Assembly: GCA_030641465.1 (NCBI GenBank)
Contig: DAOWHK010000190.1
Location: 1-9,450, forward strand
Length of the DNA stretch: 9,450 nucleotides
DNA from: Parachlamydiales bacterium
GTDB lineage: Bacteria > Chlamydiota > Chlamydiia > Chlamydiales > Simkaniaceae
Direction of reading: 5' to 3'
Part shown: piece by piece, positions 1 to 6,078 of the stretch
How the letters are laid out: every line of letters begins with the position of its first letter
Position numbering within the stretch: the stretch's first letter is position 1
Translations under genes and position numbers: made by a program
Notes under the pieces: model-generated
Told to the model about the DNA's origin: nothing
The model's database searches: none
The model's input: only the letters and a program-made list of their open reading frames with translations

Positions 1-1
1 T

Positions 2-337
2 ACAATTCATGATATGCTAACACTCTTATCCTATAGCCTGAATCTAGAGTCAACAACGATTAATTCTTTATTACCTATTGTCCAAAAGCCCTATTTTACA
101 GTCGATTCCAAATTTCAAATGGGACTTGGATGGGAATATAAAAAATGGAGAGGGGTAAAACCCTATCTTGCAATGACATCTTCTGGTCACCTATTTGGAT
201 TTAGCAGCTTTATCGGAATGGTAAAAGAGAAGAAAATTGGCATTGTCATTCTTACAAATAATGGAGAAGCACCTGTCGAGGAGCTTGGAGAAAGGCTCCT
301 TGGTTATCTTAAACTACATGCTGAAGCCAAAAAATAA
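2..337 (+). CDS. Class C beta-lactamase-like serine hydrolase, C-terminal fragment (5' end outside window)
   Basis: The reading frame is open to the left edge, so the ATG at 14 is internal and only about the last 110 residues are present. The segment TIHDMLTLLSYSLN, then FQMGLGWEY, then KKIGIVILTNNGEA matches in order the C-terminal part of AmpC-type (class C) beta-lactamases and related penicillin-binding or esterase proteins. The catalytic Ser-x-x-Lys and Tyr motifs would lie upstream and cannot be checked. Aligned without gaps from the EKKIGI strand backwards, the place of the Lys-Thr-Gly box holds Ser-Ser-Gly (bases 179-187), followed by HLFGFSSF. The lysine is therefore missing, which suits an esterase-like or otherwise non-classical family member better than a true cephalosporinase. 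Such proteins are normally periplasmic. The stop codon directly abuts the ATG of the next gene. Family assignment is fairly safe; substrate is unknown. Confidence 0.72.
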   Translation, partial: TIHDMLTLLSYSLNLESTTINSLLPIVQKPYFTVDSKFQMGLGWEYKKWRGVKPYLAMTSSGHLFGFSSFIGMVKEKKIGIVILTNNGEAPVEELGERLLGYLKLHAEAKK

Positions 338-1066
338 ATGCCTTATCTAAACTTTGACATCCTAACTGCTCTGCCTTGGGAACTTCAGGAGAGAATTTTT
401 AGAGAGATTGGGAACCCAACCATTACGGCTCGCGTCTCAAAAGCCTGGAAACAGAAAACAGACCTTGCAATGCAAATTGAGCTCAACTTGATTTCTCATG
501 AAAAACCTAAAGAAAAACTCAACGTGACAGTATTTGCGTATCGAGTAGTTTTTCAAATACAAAAAGACACTATTTATCCAAATCTCCCTTTAATTTCCTA
601 TGTAAGATATAAACAAATGGGGCAAGCTATTAACGCGCGAGTTAATCTCCGATTCTGGAGCGAATTAGAAGAATCGGAGCGATATTTAAAGACGGTTTCT
701 CATTTAAGCGAAGTAGAAAGAGCAGATGCACTCTTTTCTTGGATGCGACAAGACAAAGCAATGCAAGGAATAATCCGACTTGATCTTTCCCAAAGAGAAA
801 TTATATATATTTCTCCTGAAATATATATACTCTCAAACTTAAAAGAATTGGATCTTAGTCATAACCCTATAGCGTATCTTCCAAGAGAGTTGGGGCAACT
901 TCAAAACTTATGCAAAATAAATCTTAGCTACACTAATCTTTCAGATTTCCCGGCAGAAATAGAGCACCTGTTTTCTCAAAAAGTAGAAATCATGTACGAA
1001 AATAATTCGAATGCCATACATAGAGTGCTTACAAGGCGTAAATCAAATACATGCGCTCTGCTGTAG
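338..1066 (+). CDS. F-box/leucine-rich-repeat protein with C-terminal CaaX-like motif; putative host-directed effector
   Basis: This protein has 242 residues. Residues 12-38 (LPWELQERIFREIG, then ARVSKAWK) fit the F-box consensus LPxELxxxIF...VSxxW, the motif by which eukaryotic F-box proteins bind Skp1 in SCF ubiquitin ligases. Residues 146-212 hold about three leucine-rich repeats of the 23-residue type, including LKELDLSHNPIAYLPREL, likely the target-binding part. Residues 79-85, IYPNLPL, recur in the next gene. The last four residues are Cys239-Ala-Leu-Leu after the basic HRVLTRRKSNT. This is a complete CaaX motif with Leu at X, the type preferred by eukaryotic geranylgeranyltransferase I. 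No signal peptide or membrane segment is visible. The ATG follows the TAA of the preceding gene with no gap and has no clear Shine-Dalgarno, so translation may depend on coupling. The F-box and LRR calls are strong; secretion, SCF binding and prenylation are inference. Confidence 0.85.
   Translation: MPYLNFDILTALPWELQERIFREIGNPTITARVSKAWKQKTDLAMQIELNLISHEKPKEKLNVTVFAYRVVFQIQKDTIYPNLPLISYVRYKQMGQAINARVNLRFWSELEESERYLKTVSHLSEVERADALFSWMRQDKAMQGIIRLDLSQREIIYISPEIYILSNLKELDLSHNPIAYLPRELGQLQNLCKINLSYTNLSDFPAEIEHLFSQKVEIMYENNSNAIHRVLTRRKSNTCALL
802..829. repeat. Perfect 12-bp inverted repeat with 4-base loop inside the F-box/LRR gene
   Basis: TATATATATTTC at 802-813 is followed by the loop TCCT at 814-817 and the exact reverse complement GAAATATATATA at 818-829. 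It encodes the IYISPEIYI stretch at the start of the LRR region. The arms are almost pure A/T, so the hairpin in RNA is only moderately stable and there is no following T-run. It may simply reflect Ile/Tyr codons in an AT-rich gene. Confidence 0.8.
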
Positions 1067-1185
1067 GAAGTGTAAAGCAATTTTTTTAAATAATTATATT
1101 GCGCCGTTTTAGTTCGATTTAATTTGAATTATAGCGTGTATTATGTTATTACGTTCTTTTAATTCAACATAAATTGGAAGTTTGT
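1067..1185 (+). promoter_or_regulatory. AT-rich gap with probable promoter and ribosome binding site of the second F-box/LRR gene
   Basis: This 119-bp gap has no open frame of note. A TATTAT hexamer at 1139-1144 is one mismatch from the bacterial -10 consensus but has no good -35 at 16-18 bp. An alternative pair is TTGAAT (1124-1129) with TATTAC (1147-1152) at a 17-bp spacing. A Shine-Dalgarno-like GGAAG at 1176-1180 lies five bases before the ATG at 1186. It is the main reason to prefer that start over the upstream in-frame TTG at 1174, which overlaps the GGAAG. The promoter hexamers are by-eye candidates only. No convincing terminator for the upstream gene was found. Confidence 0.4.
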
Positions 1186-2970
1186 ATGTCTCTTAGTCCC
1201 ATTAATTCATTGCCAGATGATCCTCTTTTAGAGATTTTACTTGAAGTTGGAGATCCTAGTGTAGCTGGAGTAAGTAGAAGATTTCGCGTGTTAGCAAATT
1301 CTCCTCAATTTTATAATGGTATACTTGCGCGAATCTTTAAATCACTAGAGCCTTCTGATTTAGCCCATCTTCGGGTTATTTTAAATCCTCAAAATCCTTC
1401 CCTGCAAAATGTAAAAGAAATATTTCAAAAGATTGTAGGGCAACATAGAGAAAAAGCGGGAACTGCTGCCCCAATCTATCCAAATTTACCTCTACTTTCA
1501 ACGGAAAGACTTGTGGCGAGTTTAGGAGCGCTAAAAAAGCTTGATGAAGAAAAATTCATTGATACTCTGATACTTTCAAATATGCAAAGTGAAGAGGATA
1601 GAGCGGCTTTTTCTGCACAAACATTAGAGGAAAAGCGCGCATGGATGTATAGTATTCCTGAGCAGCTTGCGACTATCAGGTTTTGGCCTCATACTAGAGC
1701 TTCCCTAAAATTGGACTTTTTACCAAAATGTATTGAGTTATTTTCTAGACTTGACTCTCTTCCTTGCGATTCTTGTGCACTCTCGACGCTTCCAGAAGAG
1801 ATAGGAGCACTGACTGCATTACAAAGTTTGTCTCTTAGCTCTAGTCATCTAACTGCTTTGCCAACAAGTTTTAGTGGGTTAATTAGTCTCCGTCAGTTAC
1901 GGCTTGACAATAATAATTTCAGGACTTTTCCGGAGCAAATATGTTCACTTCCGGAATTATCTTCTTTAAGTCTGGATTCTAATGATTTAAGTGATTTGCC
2001 AATGAGTATTACTGCGTTAACTAAACTTAATTATTTATCTATTAAAAATAATCATTTTGATGTTTTGCCAGAAGAAATATTTCCCCTTGTTGCTTTGCAA
2101 TTTTTGGATTTGAGTTCAAATGATTTAAGTGCTTTGCCAGAGGAAATCAGCGCATTGACGAATCTAAAAGAGCTCCGTCTAGATCACAATAGATTAGAGG
2201 TTTTGCCAGAAGGAATTAGAGCATTAACTATGCTTCATACTTTGGGTCTGAATAATAACAGATTATCGACCATATCACCTAATATCATGCTACTTACGAA
2301 TTTGCATAGTTTAGGTCTAGACGGTAATGCAATAGCTTCTATTCCAAGGGGAATAAGTGCATTAACTAGTCTTCGTGCCCTAGGCATTTGTGGTAATCAG
2401 CTAGAAGTTCTGCCTCCTGAAATATGCGAACTAACTGCATTAGAGCACCTTGCTTTTAAAAATAATAGATTAAGAACCTTGCCAGGCGGTGTGACTGCAT
2501 TCACTAACCTTGAGCGGCTTGATCTTCGTGAAAACCCTTTCGAGAGTCTACCGAGTGGAATTCTTAAATTACCTCAGCTGCAGCATTGTATATTGCAAGC
2601 AGATGATGCGCCTTACCAAGGTGCTATGGGGCTTTATAAACGTTTATTACAACGTGAAAAAAATATAGTCCACGGGTTGATTGCGCAATTTGCCCAAGAT
2701 GATGGGGTCATCATTGATGCAGAGCCAAATGATTGGGGGAAAATTCATATTTTAGAAGATGTGACCCGTTTTCAAAAAGTCATGCATCAGTATGTTGAGG
2801 GTCTTTTTGAAGCACTCTCCGAAGAGCAAAGAAAATCTGTTACTGAAGAAGTAATTCAATTTTATGTTTCTAAAGAGGAAAAAACTGCCGAGTGGGCTTT
2901 GGAGCACTTATTTGACGATCTTTCGCTACTTGCTTGGAAAATACGAGAAGTACGCAGAAAAGAGGGTTAG
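1186..2970 (+). CDS. F-box/leucine-rich-repeat protein with 12 LRRs and an unrecognised C-terminal domain; putative effector
   Basis: From the ATG at 1186 the protein has 594 residues. Residues 9-42 (LPDDPLLEILLEVG, then AGVSRRFRVLA) form a recognisable, slightly degenerate F-box. Residues 97-105, IYPNLPLLS, match the neighbouring F-box/LRR protein. Residues 202-477 are twelve consecutive 23-residue repeats of the pattern LPxxIxxLTxLxxLxLxxNxLxx. This is the type found in Ras-group/plant intracellular LRR proteins and in many bacterial effectors. Residues 478-594 are charged and mostly helical and match no domain I recognise; the Cys-containing motif of NEL-type ubiquitin ligases is not visible. 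There is no signal peptide and no CaaX tail. The family role is a substrate adaptor: F-box to Skp1, LRR to target. Action inside a eukaryotic host is inferred, not shown. The final TAG interleaves with the stop of convergent umuC. Confidence 0.87.
   Translation: MSLSPINSLPDDPLLEILLEVGDPSVAGVSRRFRVLANSPQFYNGILARIFKSLEPSDLAHLRVILNPQNPSLQNVKEIFQKIVGQHREKAGTAAPIYPNLPLLSTERLVASLGALKKLDEEKFIDTLILSNMQSEEDRAAFSAQTLEEKRAWMYSIPEQLATIRFWPHTRASLKLDFLPKCIELFSRLDSLPCDSCALSTLPEEIGALTALQSLSLSSSHLTALPTSFSGLISLRQLRLDNNNFRTFPEQICSLPELSSLSLDSNDLSDLPMSITALTKLNYLSIKNNHFDVLPEEIFPLVALQFLDLSSNDLSALPEEISALTNLKELRLDHNRLEVLPEGIRALTMLHTLGLNNNRLSTISPNIMLLTNLHSLGLDGNAIASIPRGISALTSLRALGICGNQLEVLPPEICELTALEHLAFKNNRLRTLPGGVTAFTNLERLDLRENPFESLPSGILKLPQLQHCILQADDAPYQGAMGLYKRLLQREKNIVHGLIAQFAQDDGVIIDAEPNDWGKIHILEDVTRFQKVMHQYVEGLFEALSEEQRKSVTEEVIQFYVSKEEKTAEWALEHLFDDLSLLAWKIREVRRKEG
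1789..2616 (+). repeat. Twelve tandem 69-bp coding repeats (LRR array)
   Basis: The LRR units start at 1789 and recur exactly every 69 bases to 2616 without any length change. Several units are alike at DNA level as well as protein level, for example TTTGCCAGA followed by GAAAT or GGAAT, and GCATTAACTA or GCATTGACGA at the LTxL position. Unit 8 (2272-2340) lacks the leading Leu-Pro and reads ISPNI; the last unit (2548-2616) loses the consensus after LPSGILKLPQL. Such an array could change copy number by unequal recombination; that part is inference. Confidence 0.85.
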
Positions 2971-4217
2971 TCCAAGATAACTGTAAGAGATTCATCAAAG
3001 CTTGTGGTATAATTCGGGGAGCGCATTGCACGGCGCCCTTGCCATTTTTTTTGCGTGCCCTCTGCTGCAAAATGGATCGACTTATTTTGATATTTTTGAT
3101 TGATTTGATCCATGACGCTTGCGACCTTGTCTTTTTTACTCGAGCTCTTATCTTTGCTAAATAAATCCCATTGAACACTTGATACTAAAGATCCAAGAAA
3201 AATGCCGGCGCGTTTATAGGAAAGCCCCTTTTTGTAAATGACATTTAGGCATATTTCTCCGTAGCGATTTAGATCGGGCGCGTAGGAAGATCCAAGAGGA
3301 AGGTCTAGGTAGTGCGCATTGGAGTAATAAGGGGTTTTTCCAAAGCGATTTGTGGCGATAAAAACGCCGAGATGCGTTGCTTGAAGTTTTTCCAAGCGTA
3401 GCTTTTGAGCACCTATTTCGATAAAGCTTGCAATCGCTTGTTTAAGGAGCTCTTTTGAGTCGATCTCTTTTCCAAACGATCGAGACGAAACAATCGATTT
3501 TCTTGGAGATCTTACTTCATTAAGGGTTAAACAGGGGATGCCGCGAAGCTCCATGACAGTTTTGAGCCCGCCAACTTTTAGGAGTTTTCTAATTAAGGGA
3601 TCTGGCATAGCGACTAAATCTTTTGCAAAGCGGATGCGATGATTTTTTAGACTACTGCTAAATTGACGTCCGATGCCCCAGATATTTTCCACGGGAAAAG
3701 TTTTTAGATAGGGGGCTGTTTCAATAATCGCCAAAACACCTTGGTATTTTAGGTTTTTTTTAGCGAGGTGGCTTGCAAGTTTTGCTAAAGTCTTTGTTTT
3801 TGCAATTCCGATCGAGACAGGAATCCCTGTCCACTTTGCTATTCTTTGTTTGATTGTTTGACAAAGCGTTTCTAGCTTGTCTTTTGGAAGAATGGGTAGT
3901 TCGATAAACATTTCATCAATGGAATAGATTTCTATAGGGAAGCCAAATTGCGATGTGATCGATCTAATTCGATTGGAAAAATCTCCATAAAGGGAGAAGT
4001 TTGAGGAGAATACGGTTACATTGTGGTTTAGAAAAAGATCTTTGTATTTAAAAGCTGGAGCTCCCATGGGAATCCCGATCTGTTTGGCTTCGTTTGATCT
4101 TGCGATCACACATCCGTCATTATTTGAAAGAACGACGACAGGTTCATTTTTAAGTTTTGGCTCAAAAACTCTTTCGCAGGAGACAAAAAAATTATTACAA
4201 TCGATAAGAGCAAACAT
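2967..4217 (-). CDS. umuC: UmuC, catalytic subunit of error-prone DNA polymerase V (Y family)
   Basis: This protein has 416 residues against 422 for the E. coli protein. It starts MFALIDCNNFFVSCERVFEP, with metal-binding Asp6. The palm motif YSIDEMF gives catalytic Asp101-Glu102, the same numbers as in E. coli. GIPVSIGIAKTKTLAKLAS follows, then the helix-hairpin-helix region around NIWGIGR. QWDLF at 349-353 fits the beta-clamp binding motif, and the end has RAMRSPNYTTSFDE as in other UmuC proteins. With two cleaved UmuD subunits it forms Pol V, which copies past DNA lesions during the SOS response. The start at 4217 is chosen because conserved family sequence begins there. Fourteen extra upstream codons are in frame but lie almost entirely inside umuD. 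The start is two bases after the umuD stop (TAATCATG), implying translational coupling. No mutated active-site residue was seen. Confidence 0.96.
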   Translation of the reverse strand: MFALIDCNNFFVSCERVFEPKLKNEPVVVLSNNDGCVIARSNEAKQIGIPMGAPAFKYKDLFLNHNVTVFSSNFSLYGDFSNRIRSITSQFGFPIEIYSIDEMFIELPILPKDKLETLCQTIKQRIAKWTGIPVSIGIAKTKTLAKLASHLAKKNLKYQGVLAIIETAPYLKTFPVENIWGIGRQFSSSLKNHRIRFAKDLVAMPDPLIRKLLKVGGLKTVMELRGIPCLTLNEVRSPRKSIVSSRSFGKEIDSKELLKQAIASFIEIGAQKLRLEKLQATHLGVFIATNRFGKTPYYSNAHYLDLPLGSSYAPDLNRYGEICLNVIYKKGLSYKRAGIFLGSLVSSVQWDLFSKDKSSSKKDKVASVMDQINQKYQNKSIHFAAEGTQKKWQGRRAMRSPNYTTSFDESLTVILD

Positions 4218-4219
4218 GA

Positions 4220-4648
4220 TTACTTTGCTTTGTGAATGATGTAGGTGACAGTTCCCCAAACTAGGAAATCAGAATCATGAATGATTTCAATGGGGAGAAA
4301 AGTATCGTTTTCTGCTTCTAAAAAAAGTTTCTCTCCCTTTTTACGTAGCCGCTTAACAGTAAATTCTCCATTTAATGCAGCAAGTACGATCATTCCATTT
4401 TTAGGAGTGATTGCCCTGTCAACAATAAGTAAATCTCCTGTTTGGATGAGGGCATTTTGCATCGAGTCGCCTTGAACCCTGACAAAAAATGTAGCTTCTT
4501 TATGTTTGATGAGAAACGTATTTAGATCGAGCTTTTGCTCCATCAAGTCTTCGGCAGGAGAGGCAAATCCTGCGTTTACCCTCGTCTCAAAGTAGGGAGT
4601 GAGAGTTTTCTTAGAGTGGTCTAGAGAAAAAAATTGTACTTTTTGCAT
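4220..4648 (-). CDS. umuD: UmuD, self-cleaving subunit/activator of DNA polymerase V (S24 peptidase family)
   Basis: This protein has 142 residues, close to E. coli UmuD (139). The cleavage site is Ala26-Gly27 in RVNAGFASPAEDL, followed by MEQKLDLNTFLI as in the family. The catalytic pair is Ser62 (QGDSMQNALI) and Lys99 (GEFTVKRL), each two positions later than E. coli Ser60 and Lys97. RecA filaments on damaged DNA stimulate self-cleavage to UmuD', which then binds UmuC. It lacks the N-terminal DNA-binding domain of LexA, so it is not the repressor itself. It is first in a two-gene operon with umuC. No good Shine-Dalgarno is visible before the ATG; the leader is A/T-only close to the start. 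An E. coli-type LexA box was not found upstream, so SOS control is assumed from family, not seen. Confidence 0.95.
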   Translation of the reverse strand: MQKVQFFSLDHSKKTLTPYFETRVNAGFASPAEDLMEQKLDLNTFLIKHKEATFFVRVQGDSMQNALIQTGDLLIVDRAITPKNGMIVLAALNGEFTVKRLRKKGEKLFLEAENDTFLPIEIIHDSDFLVWGTVTYIIHKAK

Positions 4649-4707
4649 AATTAATTTTTTAACAACTATTATTGAATATCTATAAGCTTTAGCATAACAT
4701 AAGCATT
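4649..4707. promoter_or_regulatory. Divergent intergenic region between umuDC and the NSS transporter operon
   Basis: These 59 bases must hold both promoters. For the + strand, TTGAAT at 4672-4677 and TAACAT at 4695-4700 have 17-bp spacing and each match four of six consensus positions. Transcription from them would start about at the ATG of the transporter, giving an almost leaderless message, in keeping with the lack of a Shine-Dalgarno there. On the - strand, AATAAT (reverse complement of ATTATT, 4668-4673) is a possible -10 for umuD. AAGCTT at 4684-4689 is a short palindrome. No CTGT-N8-ACAG LexA box or GAAC-N4-GTTC box is present. Confidence 0.35.
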
Positions 4708-6078
4708 ATGAAAAGAGAACATTGGAAATCAAGATTTGGGTTTATTTGGGCAGCTGTAGGCTCTGCAATTGGCCTTGGAAGTATTTGGCGATTTCCCTAT
4801 GTTGTCGGGGAAAATGGGGGAGCAACGTTTGTTCTTCTCTATCTTATTTGCCTTGTAGCGATTGGATTTCCTGTTTTAATTGCAGAGATTTTGATTGGAA
4901 GAAAAACGCAGCTAAGTCCTGGTGGTGCGTTCAAACTTTTAGGGCGAAATAATGCTTGGGGAAAGCTTGGCAAGTTGACAATGACTACGGGATTTCTTGT
5001 TAGTTCCTTTTATGCTGTGATTGCTGGCTGGACAATGGGCTATTTAATAGAAGCTCTATTTGGAAAAATCACTCATTTTGAAACGATCAAACAGGCATTC
5101 GGGCATTTTTCGGATGTGAGCACATCAGCGATTTGGTCTCTTGGGTATCTTTTAGCGTTTATGATTGCCTCAGGGCTTGTGTTGTATACAGGCGTTCGCA
5201 AAGGAATTGAAAAGGGGAATAAGGTGATGATGCCCCTACTTTTGATTGTGCTTATTGGTCTTGTCATCAAAGGGTTGACAATGGATGGCGCATCGCGTGG
5301 CATTCAATTTATTTTTCAGCCGGACTGGAGCCTTTTGACTCCAACTGCGATCCTTATGGCGCTTGGCCAGGCATTTTTCTCTCTTAGTCTTGGGCAAGGA
5401 ACGATGGTTACTTATGGTAGTTATATCAAGAAAGACGAAAATCTACCCTTTACCTGTTTTCCTATTGTATTATTTGGTATTTGCATCTCCCTTCTTGCAG
5501 GGATTGCAATTTTTACTTTTGTCTTTTCTGTAGGCATGGCGCCAACTGAAGGGGAGAGTCTCATGTTTCAAACGCTTCCTTTGATTTTTTCTAAAATCTC
5601 TGGAGGATATTTTCTTAGTCTTCTTTTCTTTTTGCTTTTATTTCTTGCAGCTGTTACCTCGCAAATTTCCGCTTTAGAGCCCATGATTTCCTATTTGCAA
5701 GATGCAAAAAAATGGAAAAGACATCGCGCAGTTACAATTACATGCCTTTGTTCCTTTTTGCTCGGCATTCCAAGTGCACTTTCTTTTGGCCTATTAAAAA
5801 ACTTTACGCTTTTTGGAATGACATTTTTTAATCTGATTCTTTTTCTCTCGCTAAATATTCTCATTCCCCTTGGAGGGCTTGCAGCAGTAATCCTTGTAGG
5901 CTGGAGATGGGGGTTAAAAAAAGCGATGGATCATTTAAGGGAAGGTTCGGGCGATTTATTAGATAGGCAGCCGATGATTCGGCATTATTTATGTTTTGGA
6001 ATTAAATATTTAGCACCACTTATCATCTTGTTTGTCATGCTTGATGCACTTGGAATTTTTAGGAAAATTTATGGATAG
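4708..6078 (+). CDS. Sodium:neurotransmitter symporter (NSS/SNF) family transporter, probably amino-acid uptake
   Basis: This 456-residue inner-membrane protein has the LeuT fold and roughly 11 hydrophobic segments, the usual size for bacterial NSS members such as MhsT. TM1 carries the family signature GSAIGLGSIWRFPYVVGENGG (residues 18-38). TM6 has FFSLSLGQGTMVTYGSY (223-239), and TM8 has AAVTSQISALEPM (314-326), where Thr317/Ser318 align with the sodium-2 site residues of LeuT. The family couples Na+ entry to uptake of amino acids or related amines. The substrate here cannot be read from sequence, though amino-acid import suits an intracellular bacterium. One oddity is that GLGN, whose Asn is a sodium-1 ligand in LeuT, reads GLGS (Ser25). 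The start fits the family N-terminus (KREHWKSRFGFI). The gene overlaps the next by 8 bp, so the two are probably an operon. Confidence 0.93.
   Translation: MKREHWKSRFGFIWAAVGSAIGLGSIWRFPYVVGENGGATFVLLYLICLVAIGFPVLIAEILIGRKTQLSPGGAFKLLGRNNAWGKLGKLTMTTGFLVSSFYAVIAGWTMGYLIEALFGKITHFETIKQAFGHFSDVSTSAIWSLGYLLAFMIASGLVLYTGVRKGIEKGNKVMMPLLLIVLIGLVIKGLTMDGASRGIQFIFQPDWSLLTPTAILMALGQAFFSLSLGQGTMVTYGSYIKKDENLPFTCFPIVLFGICISLLAGIAIFTFVFSVGMAPTEGESLMFQTLPLIFSKISGGYFLSLLFFLLLFLAAVTSQISALEPMISYLQDAKKWKRHRAVTITCLCSFLLGIPSALSFGLLKNFTLFGMTFFNLILFLSLNILIPLGGLAAVILVGWRWGLKKAMDHLREGSGDLLDRQPMIRHYLCFGIKYLAPLIILFVMLDALGIFRKIYG
6061..6064 (+). promoter_or_regulatory. Ribosome binding site fixing the start of the LtaS-like gene
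   Basis: AGGA lies six bases before the ATG at 6071 and inside the end of the upstream transporter gene. It supports 6071 over an in-frame ATG at 6032, which would add 13 residues inside the transporter frame and has no such motif at the right distance. Confidence 0.65.

Noticed and set aside
1077..1102. GCAAT...ATTGC inverted repeat after the first F-box/LRR gene, considered as a terminator
   Set aside because: Only five pairs at the base, an AT-rich loop with poor internal pairing, and no T-run after the right arm.
1174..1185. TTG start adding four residues to the second F-box/LRR protein
   Set aside because: The TTG overlaps the GGAAG that serves as ribosome site for the ATG at 1186; the ATG is the better start.
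2934..3164. Short + strand frame antisense to umuC and overlapping the end of the second F-box/LRR gene
   Set aside because: It lies opposite strongly conserved umuC codons, has no ribosome site and no meaningful protein features; it is a shadow frame. Other short frames opposite umuC, umuD, the NSS and the LtaS-like genes are shadows for the same reasons.
4218..4259. Fourteen-codon N-terminal extension of UmuC
   Set aside because: It lies almost entirely within umuD, has no family similarity, and conserved UmuC sequence starts exactly at the internal Met (4217).
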